From Bacteroidetes bacterium GWB2_32_14 (GTDB lineage Bacteria; Bacteroidota; Bacteroidia; Bacteroidales; UBA12077), in contig MENK01000035.1 of assembly GCA_001768235.1 (NCBI GenBank), positions 126,183-190,182 on the forward strand: a stretch of 64,000 nt of DNA, read 5' to 3'. Position numbers and translations under genes: made by a program. Below the pieces are notes generated by a model, which saw nothing but the letters and a program-made list of their open reading frames with translations, was not told the DNA's origin and ran no database searches. Positions 55,556-63,122 of the stretch are shown here, in pieces (position 1 is the stretch's first letter; every line of letters starts with the position of its first letter).

Positions 55556-56068
55556 TTATTCTTTTTTAAATTCTATTTTCCAATAGTACAATGTTTCGGT
55601 TTCGCCTACTTTAATAAAATGGTTTTTTTTAAGAACTGTAAACGATGCAATATTTTCTTTTTCTGTTGATGCTATTATTGATAATACGCTGGGTTGTTCT
55701 TTGGCCCATTTAATTAATTCGCTCACTGCTTCTGTCATAAACCCTTTATTTTGAAATTCTTTATAAGTTCCGTATCCAATTTCAATTTCGCCATTTTCGT
55801 TAGGTTCACCAACTATGCAGATATCACCAACCATTTTATTATCCTTTTTGGAAATAATTGTCCATAGCGTATTGTATAAATAGTTTTTACTTGAATCGGC
55901 AACGTTGGATAAAATCGTTTGCTCAAGTGCTTCTTTTAATTCGAGCGAAATTGTTCTTGATGTTTTATTAAGACTCAATTCTGTTTCAAGGGTGTTGTCT
56001 GATTTTATATATTTAATAAGTTGATCGTATGTTAAGGGTCTAATTAACAATCGTTTTGTTTTTATCAT
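55556..56068 (-). CDS. GNAT family N-acetyltransferase (RimJ/RimL-like)
   Basis: 170 aa. MIKTKRLLIRPLTYDQLI at the start, YGTYKEFQNKGFMTEAVSELI (acetyl-CoA loop; the usual QxxGxG is QNKGFM), then SIIASTEKENIASFTVLKKNHF (beta5). A RimJ/RimL or protein/peptide acetyltransferase-like enzyme of unknown substrate. Convergent with the HExxH lipoprotein gene. Confidence 0.85.
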   Translation of the reverse strand: MIKTKRLLIRPLTYDQLIKYIKSDNTLETELSLNKTSRTISLELKEALEQTILSNVADSSKNYLYNTLWTIISKKDNKMVGDICIVGEPNENGEIEIGYGTYKEFQNKGFMTEAVSELIKWAKEQPSVLSIIASTEKENIASFTVLKKNHFIKVGETETLYYWKIEFKKE

Positions 56069-56269
56069 TGCTAGAAAAAATCAAATGAATAGTAATTTTT
56101 ATTGATCTAATTGTTCTCTCTTAAATAATGAATTAAAGAATTTATAAAATAAATTTTAAGGGAATAATTTGATTTCAGTCTATAAAAATACAAAACAATT
56201 TGCATTGTTATTAAGTGGTTAAAAGAATATTGAAAATATATTTACATTTGATAAAAATCTTAATTTACC

Positions 56270-56872
56270 ATGCTTATGAAAAAATTAATTGCATTTTTCT
56301 TTCAGGGGCTGCTATATATTGCTCCCATTGGAATTACCCTGTTTATTTTGTATAAAGCATTTTTCCTTGTCGATGATATTTTTAAACCTCTCATATTTAG
56401 AATCTTTGGGTTTCATATTCCTGGTGTTGGGTTTATTGTTTTATTTTTACTTATTACCCTGCTTGGATTTGCGGGACAAACAATTATTGCCAAACCAATT
56501 AAAATTATAATAAACCATTTTCTCGATCGTGCACCTCTGTTAAAAACATTTTATACATCGATAAAAGATTTTCTGTCAGCATTTGTGGGGAAAGACAAAA
56601 AGTTTAATCAGCCGGTTTTGGTTAAGGTTAATTTAATATCAGATTTGGAGAAAATAGGATTTGTTACCCGCGAACAACTTTCGGAACTTGGTGTTGAAGG
56701 TAAAAAAGTGGCAGTATATTTCCCGCATTCGTACAACTTTTCGGGGGAGTTATTTATTGTTCCTGCTGACCAGGTTAAGCGAATTGATGGAGCTCCTGCC
56801 GACATTATGAAATTTGTTGTTACCGGGGGGGTAGTAAGCTTTAAAAGTTCCGAAAAACAAGAAAAAATATAA
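56270..56872 (+). CDS. DUF502 family membrane protein
   Basis: 200 aa. Two hydrophobic segments near the N-terminus (~8-28 and ~55-75: GFIVLFLLITLLGFAG), PLLKTFYTSIKDFLSAFVGK, and VAVYFPHSYNFSGELFIVPADQV, all typical of DUF502 proteins. Integral membrane, unknown function. Start may be the first or third codon (both Met). Single gene. Confidence 0.88.
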   Translation: MLMKKLIAFFFQGLLYIAPIGITLFILYKAFFLVDDIFKPLIFRIFGFHIPGVGFIVLFLLITLLGFAGQTIIAKPIKIIINHFLDRAPLLKTFYTSIKDFLSAFVGKDKKFNQPVLVKVNLISDLEKIGFVTREQLSELGVEGKKVAVYFPHSYNFSGELFIVPADQVKRIDGAPADIMKFVVTGGVVSFKSSEKQEKI

Positions 56873-56976
56873 TGCATATAACTCGTTAATAACTGTAAAT
56901 TTCTAATAAAAAATGACAGCGAGTTCCTTTATGAATAAAAAACAAACAATATAAACATCACAAAAAATTTTTGCAC

Positions 56977-58095
56977 ATGAAAACAAATAAAATCCTCATC
57001 CTGTTACTCCTTTTTGCAATTGTTGCTCAGTTCTCTTTTGCTCAGGAGACAGGATATAAATTTTCAGATAAAACAAATATTAAAGTATCAACTGTAAAAA
57101 ACCAGCAACAAACAGGAACATGCTGGAGTTTTGCTACTACTTCGTTTATAGAAACAGAGTTAATGCGAACAGGAAGACCGGAGTATGATTTGTCTGAAAT
57201 GTATTTTGTACGATATGCTTACCTTCAAAAAGGCACTAATTACATTCGCTACCAGGGAAAATCTAATTTTGGGGAAGGTGGTCAGGCTCACGATGTTTTA
57301 AATGTAATTAAAAAATACGGATTTACTGTACAGGATTCTTATCCGGGAAATACATACGATCCCGGAACATATAATCACGGGGAACTTGATGCAATACTTA
57401 AAGCAGTATTAGATGTTGTTGTTTCAAAACCGAATAAGAAAGTAACCCCTGTTTGGGATGAGGCATACACTCAGATTGTGGATACTTATCTTGGCAAGAT
57501 ACCCGAAAAAATTGAAATTGATGGGGAATTTATTACTCCTGTTGATTTTACAAACGAAACAGGATTTAATCCGAATGATTATATTGAAATCACATCATTT
57601 AGCAATTACCCTTATTACAAACAGGTTATTCTTCAGATCCCTGATAATTGGTCGAACGACTTATATTACAATGTTCCTTTGACGGATTTAATGGCTGTAA
57701 TGAATAACTCTTTAAGCATGGGATATACTTTTGTTTGGGATGGCGATATGAGTCAGTCCGGATTTTCGCATAAAAATGGAGTAGCTATTGTCCCTGATGG
57801 TGATGTTCAGTTTGAATCTCCATCGAAAGAAAAAATTATTACTCCTGAGTATCGCCAGAAGGAATTTGATAATCTTACTACTACCGACGATCATTTAATG
57901 CATATTGTCGGATTAGCAACCGATCAAAATGGAACAACATATTACAATACCAAAAATTCCTGGGGTACCGAACGAAATGCTTTGGGTGGTTATTTATACA
58001 TGTCTGAATCGTTTGTAAAACTGAATACAATAGCCATTTTAGTTCATAAAAACGTGATTCCTGTAGAAATCAAAGAGAAATTGAAAATAAATTAA
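56977..58095 (+). CDS. Secreted C1-family cysteine peptidase (PepC/bleomycin hydrolase-like)
   Basis: 372 aa from the ATG at 56977 (frame opens at a TTG 6 nt before). Signal peptide (MKTNKILILLLLFAIVAQFS, then FAQ). Catalytic Cys in QQQTGTCWSFAT, His in DDHLMHIVGLA and Asn in NTKNSWGTE, the order of papain-like PepC/bleomycin hydrolase enzymes, which are aminopeptidases. Export is unusual for that cytosolic group but known in Bacteroidota. Single gene. Confidence 0.9.
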   Translation: MKTNKILILLLLFAIVAQFSFAQETGYKFSDKTNIKVSTVKNQQQTGTCWSFATTSFIETELMRTGRPEYDLSEMYFVRYAYLQKGTNYIRYQGKSNFGEGGQAHDVLNVIKKYGFTVQDSYPGNTYDPGTYNHGELDAILKAVLDVVVSKPNKKVTPVWDEAYTQIVDTYLGKIPEKIEIDGEFITPVDFTNETGFNPNDYIEITSFSNYPYYKQVILQIPDNWSNDLYYNVPLTDLMAVMNNSLSMGYTFVWDGDMSQSGFSHKNGVAIVPDGDVQFESPSKEKIITPEYRQKEFDNLTTTDDHLMHIVGLATDQNGTTYYNTKNSWGTERNALGGYLYMSESFVKLNTIAILVHKNVIPVEIKEKLKIN

Positions 58096-58122
58096 AATGA
58101 TAATCCTGTGAACCCGGGGTTT

Positions 58123-59112
58123 TTAATCTGCAACAAGCAGGTTACAACCTCGGATATCGCTATTGTCGAATCTGCCCGAGACTTCGAAACTGCCATCGGA
58201 ATATATTCTTCCTAAATCTTTTGTTTCAATAAACGAGCAGGAGTTTATGTTAGCAAGATCAATAACATTTATTCCACCCGATTTACCTGTTTCTAAAAAA
58301 CAAAATGGATCATAGCTGTCCCGAATCAGTATTTTCATCCAGGGAGGGCAGAAAAATTTACCATCCTCTTTTGAATATGCCTGTGATAATAACTCTGTCA
58401 TTCCGTATTCGGAATGGATTTGTTTTACATCTAATCCCAAGGCTAATAATTCATGTAACTCCAGCCGGGTTAACTCTTTCCGCTTCCCCTTCATCCCCCC
58501 GGTTTCCATTACAATGGTGTTTTTTAGTTCTATTGTAAATTTCCCGGCTAAATCGATTAAGGCATAAGAAACACCGATTAGAATTACCTTTGTTTTTTCT
58601 TTTTCGAGCTCCTGAAGTTTTTTTGCAAGTTCATCAATGTTGTGCAGGTAAAATCCACTTTGCGGATGTTTTGATAACCAAATCAGATGGTCGGCCATGT
58701 AAACCAACGATGAACTTTCGTTTTCGAGATAGGTAGGAAGCAATGCCAGAATACAATAATCAGTTATGTTGCCATAGAACAGCTCGAAACTTTTTATAAA
58801 ACTCTTTTCATAAACCGATAAATCGGTAATGAAATGTTTGCTGCGAACCACGCCTGTTGTTCCACTGCTTAAAAATGTTTTTTCGGGATCGTGTGTTCCT
58901 GTTATTATTTGATGTGTTTTAAAGAAATCAATGGGCAAAAATGGAATATCTTTTGTCGATTTTATTTTAGAAATATCTTTTTTCAAAATACTTAAATACT
59001 CTTTATAAACGGGATTGGAATTTGCCTGGAATTTAAAAATTTGTAAAGCAACAGATTCAAAATCTGTTGCTGTTTGAATTGAAAAAATATCATTTACTTG
59101 TAATTCCCGCAT
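58123..59112 (-). CDS. LuxE-like acyl-protein synthetase/adenylating enzyme
   Basis: 329 aa. FLSSGTTGVVRSKHF is the ATP-loop motif of the LuxE/ANL branch, and HSEYGMTELLSQAYS the A5-like Tyr-Gly motif; DLGRIYSDGSFEVSGR is the hinge. LuxE proteins activate fatty acids as acyl-AMP. In Bacteroidota such stand-alone proteins often lie near polysaccharide or lipid genes, but here none do, so the substrate is open. No lux genes are near. Confidence 0.85.
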   Translation of the reverse strand: MRELQVNDIFSIQTATDFESVALQIFKFQANSNPVYKEYLSILKKDISKIKSTKDIPFLPIDFFKTHQIITGTHDPEKTFLSSGTTGVVRSKHFITDLSVYEKSFIKSFELFYGNITDYCILALLPTYLENESSSLVYMADHLIWLSKHPQSGFYLHNIDELAKKLQELEKEKTKVILIGVSYALIDLAGKFTIELKNTIVMETGGMKGKRKELTRLELHELLALGLDVKQIHSEYGMTELLSQAYSKEDGKFFCPPWMKILIRDSYDPFCFLETGKSGGINVIDLANINSCSFIETKDLGRIYSDGSFEVSGRFDNSDIRGCNLLVAD

Positions 59113-59142
59113 AATGCAAAATTAAATCAAACAGATGATAAT

Positions 59143-59169
59143 AAAAAAACTGCCACTTTCGCGACAGTT
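59143..59169 (-). terminator. Rho-independent terminator after the 147-aa gene
   Basis: Minus-strand stem AACTGTC / GGCAGTT (one G-T pair), 8-nt loop, then a run of T. It follows the stop of the gene ending at 59206 and precedes the LuxE-like gene. Confidence 0.55.
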
Positions 59170-59205
59170 AAAATTATGTTTGGGCAATTTGTAAGAGTCT
59201 GATGA

Positions 59206-59649
59206 TTAAAGAATTATAAATGAATGATCTTTCATCCAGTCTTTTTCGACAAAATCGGAACACGCGTCGAAACAACCGTTCATTTTAAGTACCTGATGTA
59301 TCAACGCATCATCCGTTGTGGTATTTTTTGTAGAGTCGTCATCTTCTTTAACTGAAGTGCTGTCAGAATTAACAAGGAGTTTCGTTTCTGCCGGGGTTTG
59401 AATAGTTAAAGACTCTACATTATTTACTGTATTTTCAGATACCTGCCCGGTAGTTGCTTCAATTTTTACTTGTTTTACCTGGGCAATAAGATCGAGAGGC
59501 TTGGTATAAAATGACCAATAAAAACTCTCCATGCTTGCTGATTGTTTATTTCCTGAAGTTGCAGGTATTGTTAATAAAAACCCTGTTAGTACGAACGCTA
59601 TGCCAAAGCTTGCAACAGTTATTGATGTAGAAATGAATGATTTTTTCAT
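59206..59649 (-). CDS. Small membrane-anchored protein of unknown function
   Basis: 147 aa. A hydrophobic N-terminal helix (VASFGIAFVLTGFLLTIPAT, ~12-31), then a Ser/Thr/Glu-rich region with no recognised domain and a C-terminal segment with two Cys (NGCFDACSDF) near the end. The two Cys could be disulfide-linked outside. No family recognised. The paired operator-like elements at 59760-59797 lie ~110 nt upstream of its start, with a TGGCAC -24-like sequence at 59705-59710 (minus strand) but no good -12. A terminator follows at 59143. Confidence 0.6.
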   Translation of the reverse strand: MKKSFISTSITVASFGIAFVLTGFLLTIPATSGNKQSASMESFYWSFYTKPLDLIAQVKQVKIEATTGQVSENTVNNVESLTIQTPAETKLLVNSDSTSVKEDDDSTKNTTTDDALIHQVLKMNGCFDACSDFVEKDWMKDHSFIIL

Positions 59650-59759
59650 ACGAATTCCATTTTGGATTTATGTAGTTCCTCATCAATAATGCCAAATTGC
59701 ATAAGTGCCAGAATATTAATAATAACTAATAAATCCGAATATGAAATACTGACTAAAAA

Positions 59760-59797
59760 GTGAACGATTTTGTACTTCGTGTGTTCGAAAATGAACA
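59760..59797 (-). promoter_or_regulatory. Tandem operator-like elements upstream of the 147-aa gene
   Basis: Plus-strand elements GTGAACGATTTTGTAC (59760-) and GTGTTCGAAAATGAAC (59781-), 21 bp apart. The second contains a perfect TGTTC-N6-GAACA dyad (59782-59797). Spacing and sequence match the pair at 51592-51631. The dyad abuts the T-tract of the cysS terminator. Confidence 0.5.
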
Positions 59798-59801
59798 AAA
59801 A

Positions 59802-59825
59802 AAGCTGTTGTAAAATCAACAGCTT
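59802..59825 (-). terminator. Rho-independent terminator of cysS
   Basis: Minus strand: AAGCTGTTG, 6-nt loop, CAACAGCTT, then a run of T. A 9-bp perfect stem, 21 nt after the cysS stop. A 60-codon TTG-initiated frame across it is not a gene. Confidence 0.78.
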
Positions 59826-59845
59826 CAATAAAGTAAATATATTTT

Positions 59846-61318
59846 TTAATCAGCCAACTCCCATTCAAATCCATCTTTCGTGTCTTTAATAATAACCCCT
59901 TTAGCTGTAAGTTCGTTTCTTATTTTATCCGATGTGGCAAAATCTTTGTTTTTCTTGGCTTCCATCCTAAGATTCAGAATCAGGTTAATTAGTTCTGTTG
60001 TTAAATCATTGCTTGCAGAAGGAATATCTTCGTTGGTTAATCCCAAAACATCATATACAAAGGTTTTATATAACGATTTAAGTACATCAAGATCGTTCTG
60101 GCTTATGGATTCTTTTCCATCGTTTATTGAATTTATTATCCGGACAGCTTCAAACAAATGCGAAATAAGAACAGGGCTGTTAAAATCATCATTCATTGCT
60201 TCGTAGCAGTTGTTTTTTAATTCTTCGATATTAACCGACGATTTATCCTGTGTTTTTAATTTATTTAGTATTTGTCCGGCTTTCATAAGTTTGTAGTACC
60301 ATTTTTCGGCTGTTTGCAATGCTTCGTTCGAGAAATCCAACGTGCTTCTGTAATGCGATTGTGCCATAAAAAAACGAACAACCATTGGCGAATAGCCTTT
60401 CTCAAGCAAAGGGTGATTTCCGGTAAATAGTTCTTCAGGTAAAAAACCATTTCCTGCAGATTTCGACATTCTAACACCGTTTACGGTAAGCATGTTTGTA
60501 TGCATCCAGTATTTAACGGGTGCAGTTTGATTACATGCCTGCGATTGAGCAATCTCGTTTGTATGATGTGTAGCCTGTAAATCCATTCCCCCGCCATGAA
60601 TATCGAACATTTCACCTAAATATTTTGTACTCATTGCAGAACATTCAATATGCCAGCCCGGGAAACCCCATCCCCACGGAGAAGGCCATTTCATTAAGGT
60701 TTCCGGCTTTGCGTTTATCCACAACGCAAAATCCAGTCTTCCTTTTTTCTCATCCTGGCCACTTAATTCACGTGTACCTTCCAACAGTTCTTCTAATTTC
60801 CGGTTCGTTAATTGTCCGTATGAGTAATCTTTATTGTATTTTTCAACATCAAAATATACTGTTCCGTTCTTTTCGTATGCATATCCATTGGCAATAATTT
60901 CTTTAATCATTTCTATTTGTTCGGAAATATGGCCCGTGGCAGATGGTTCAATACTTGGACTTAATGTATTAAACTTACGCATTACATGATGAAATCCAAG
61001 AGTATATTTTTGTACAATTTCCATAGGTTCCAGTTGCTCCAGCTTTGCTTTTTTAGCGAACTTATCGTCTCCCTCGTCACGATCTCCTTCTAAATGACCG
61101 GCATCGGTAATGTTTCTTACATAGCGTACTTTATATCCCAAGTGCAATAAATAGCGATAAATTAAATCGAAAGAAATAAAGGTTCTGCAATTACCCAGAT
61201 GAACATCGCTGTAAACGGTTGGCCCGCAAACATACATTCCTACAAACGGGGGATTTATAGGTTCAAAATCTTCTTTTTTTCTCTTCAGGGTATTAAAAAT
61301 TTTTAAATTCGTGTTCAT
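59846..61318 (-). CDS. cysS: Cysteinyl-tRNA synthetase
   Basis: 490 aa. The first zinc Cys is in YVCGPTVYSDVHLGNCR with the HIGH-like HLGN (~40). WHIECSAMSTKYLG and HGGGMDLQATHHTNE hold the other zinc ligands, and the KMSKS motif is RMSKSAGN (~280). A DALR-like C-terminal domain follows with a normal end. It charges tRNA-Cys in the cytosol. Divergent from rbfA; terminator at 59802-59825. Confidence 0.98.
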   Translation of the reverse strand: MNTNLKIFNTLKRKKEDFEPINPPFVGMYVCGPTVYSDVHLGNCRTFISFDLIYRYLLHLGYKVRYVRNITDAGHLEGDRDEGDDKFAKKAKLEQLEPMEIVQKYTLGFHHVMRKFNTLSPSIEPSATGHISEQIEMIKEIIANGYAYEKNGTVYFDVEKYNKDYSYGQLTNRKLEELLEGTRELSGQDEKKGRLDFALWINAKPETLMKWPSPWGWGFPGWHIECSAMSTKYLGEMFDIHGGGMDLQATHHTNEIAQSQACNQTAPVKYWMHTNMLTVNGVRMSKSAGNGFLPEELFTGNHPLLEKGYSPMVVRFFMAQSHYRSTLDFSNEALQTAEKWYYKLMKAGQILNKLKTQDKSSVNIEELKNNCYEAMNDDFNSPVLISHLFEAVRIINSINDGKESISQNDLDVLKSLYKTFVYDVLGLTNEDIPSASNDLTTELINLILNLRMEAKKNKDFATSDKIRNELTAKGVIIKDTKDGFEWELAD

Positions 61319-61344
61319 TAGTTAACATATTTAATTGCAAAAGG

Positions 61345-61352
61345 CAAATGTA
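61345..61352 (-). promoter_or_regulatory. Candidate -7 element for cysS
   Basis: TACATTTG on the minus strand fits TAnnTTTG, 27 nt before the cysS start codon. The -33 region at the right spacing is only partly TTG-like. Confidence 0.3.
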
Positions 61353-61472
61353 ATAAAAAACATACCGAATCTATATATTCTGATCCCGAAACTATTAACG
61401 ATTTATATGCCAGGATTCGGTATATTTGATAAATGTTGTGTAATTTTGAAATTTATTAAAATACCGAAAATT

Positions 61473-61814
61473 ATGAGTTCAACTCGTCAAAATAAAATCT
61501 CGCGCCTTGTGCAAAAGGAATTGAGCGATATTTTCCAAAAAAACACAACTTCCCTTTTCCAGGGGAAAATGATAACAGTAACTGCAGTGAATGTTTCTCC
61601 CGATCTTTCTGTTGCAAAAGTGTATCTCAGCTTGTTTCCTGTAAAAGAAAAAGAAGATTTTATTAAATATGTGAATACTGTAGAAAGCCAGGTTCGGTTT
61701 GAACTGGGAAAAAGAGTTCGCCACCAGTTACGAAAAATTCCTGAACTGGCCTTTTTTGTTGACGATTCGCTCGACTATATCGAAAATATAGATAATCTTT
61801 TAAATAGACCATAA
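61473..61814 (+). CDS. rbfA: 30S ribosome-binding factor RbfA
   Basis: 113 aa from the ATG at 61473. The open frame extends 46 codons upstream, but those residues are not family-like, whereas SSTRQNKISRLVQKELSDIF is the expected N-terminus. VTAVNVSPDLSVAKVYLS and RHQLRKIPELAFFVDDSLDY are the KH-fold hallmarks. It binds pre-30S and 16S helix 1 during maturation, notably in cold. Divergent from cysS. Confidence 0.93.
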   Translation: MSSTRQNKISRLVQKELSDIFQKNTTSLFQGKMITVTAVNVSPDLSVAKVYLSLFPVKEKEDFIKYVNTVESQVRFELGKRVRHQLRKIPELAFFVDDSLDYIENIDNLLNRP

Positions 61815-61838
61815 AAGCATTAACATCAAAGATTAGTT

Positions 61839-62225
61839 ATGACAAAAGAACAATTTAAATCTATTGCAAAAAGAATTGTAAATGCTTGTTCTGTTGCACA
61901 TAAAGAAATGGGATCAGGATTATTGGAGTCAATTTATGAATTCTGTTTAATCGATAAACTAAAAAGAAATAATACAAATGTTAGAAACCAGGTGTCGATA
62001 CCATTAAATTATAGAGGTGTTGAATTAACAAAAGATTTTAAAATTGATATTCTTGTTGAAGAAAAAATTATCTTGGAATTAAAATCTGTTGATATTATTT
62101 TACCTGTTCATAAAGCTCAAATTATTTCATATTTAAAATTAGCAGATAAACGGTTAGGATTTTTAATAAATTTTAATGTAGCATTAATTAAAGATGGTAT
62201 TAGCCGTTTTGTAAACAATTATTGA
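61839..62225 (+). CDS. GxxExxY family protein
   Basis: 128 aa. HKEMGSGLLESIYEFCL contains the G-x-x-E-x-x-Y motif at ~27-33. YRGVELTKDFKIDILVEEKIILELKSVD has the D...E-x-K pair of a PD-(D/E)XK fold, and the C-terminus HKAQIISYLKLADKRLGFLINFN is typical. The function is unknown; these are widespread in Bacteroidota, often near housekeeping genes. Just downstream of rbfA. Confidence 0.9.
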   Translation: MTKEQFKSIAKRIVNACSVAHKEMGSGLLESIYEFCLIDKLKRNNTNVRNQVSIPLNYRGVELTKDFKIDILVEEKIILELKSVDIILPVHKAQIISYLKLADKRLGFLINFNVALIKDGISRFVNNY

Positions 62226-62309
62226 TAATATAGCGACTTGGCGTCTTCGCGGTGAAAAAAATATAACCGAAAAGGCACAAAGACACGATGAAACACAAAA
62301 AATAAAAGA

Positions 62310-63119
62310 ATGCAATACGATCCGATTAAAAAAAACCTGGGAAATGTTTTTAATAAACTACCCGTTTTACGAAAGTTGTTTTATGTGCTTTTAGATTTGT
62401 TGTTGTTGCGCACCTGGCATATAAAAAAAGTGATTCGGAGCTGGAAGAAAAAATATAAACACGAAACCCATATTTTAGATGCAGGCTCCGGCTTTGGGCA
62501 ATATTCTTATTATTTATCAAAACAATCTTCCAACTGGCATATCACAGGCGTAGATGTTAAAACAGAGCAAATCGACGATTGCAACCGGTTTTTTAAACAA
62601 ATCGGTAAATCAGGCAGGGTTAAATTCCGGTATGCAGATTTAACTTCATATACAAGGGATTCAGCTTACGATTTAATATTAAGTGTTGATGTAATGGAGC
62701 ATATCGAAGAAGATGTTCTTGTATTTCAGAATTTTTATCAATCGCTGAAAAACGGGGGCATGTTGTTAATATCAACACCATCGGATATGGGAGGCTCTGA
62801 TGTTCATAGTGACCACGAACATTCTTTTATCGACGAACATGTTCGCGATGGGTATAATATCATTGATATTGAGGATAAATTGAAATTTGTGGGTTTCAGT
62901 AAGGTTGAAGCAAAATATTCGTATGGTAAACCGGGAAAAATTTCGTGGAAACTATCAATGAAATGGCCCGTTTTAATGCTTAATACAAGCAAGCTGTTTT
63001 ATGTTATTTTACCATTTTATTATATCGTTGCTTATCCTTTTTCATATTTGTTAAATTATCTCGATGTAAATTTAAAACACGAGTCGGGTACAGGTTTAAT
63101 AATTAAAGCATATAAATAA
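62310..63119 (+). CDS. Class I SAM-dependent methyltransferase
   Basis: 269 aa. Motif I is ILDAGSGFGQYSYYL (~51-65), motif II includes TGVDVKTEQIDDC, and motif IV is DLILSVDVMEHIEED, the UbiE/Methyltransf_11 pattern. The C-terminal ~90 residues are more hydrophobic (FYVILPFYYIVAYPFSYLL), so it may sit on the membrane. The substrate is unknown. The partial permease gene at 63123 starts right after it. Confidence 0.9.
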   Translation: MQYDPIKKNLGNVFNKLPVLRKLFYVLLDLLLLRTWHIKKVIRSWKKKYKHETHILDAGSGFGQYSYYLSKQSSNWHITGVDVKTEQIDDCNRFFKQIGKSGRVKFRYADLTSYTRDSAYDLILSVDVMEHIEEDVLVFQNFYQSLKNGGMLLISTPSDMGGSDVHSDHEHSFIDEHVRDGYNIIDIEDKLKFVGFSKVEAKYSYGKPGKISWKLSMKWPVLMLNTSKLFYVILPFYYIVAYPFSYLLNYLDVNLKHESGTGLIIKAYK

Positions 63120-63122
63120 AAA

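Noticed and set aside
58123-59112. Bioluminescence (lux) link for the LuxE-like gene
   Set aside because: No luxCDAB neighbours; such enzymes are common in Bacteroidota without lux genes.
59705-59710. Full sigma-54 promoter for the 147-aa gene
   Set aside because: TGGCAC is a good -24 half and is at the same distance from the paired elements as at the other sites, but the base pair at -12 is AT, not GC.
59646-59828. 60-codon minus-strand ORF between the 147-aa gene and cysS
   Set aside because: It starts with TTG inside the cysS terminator hairpin, crosses the paired operator-like elements and has no family-like composition.
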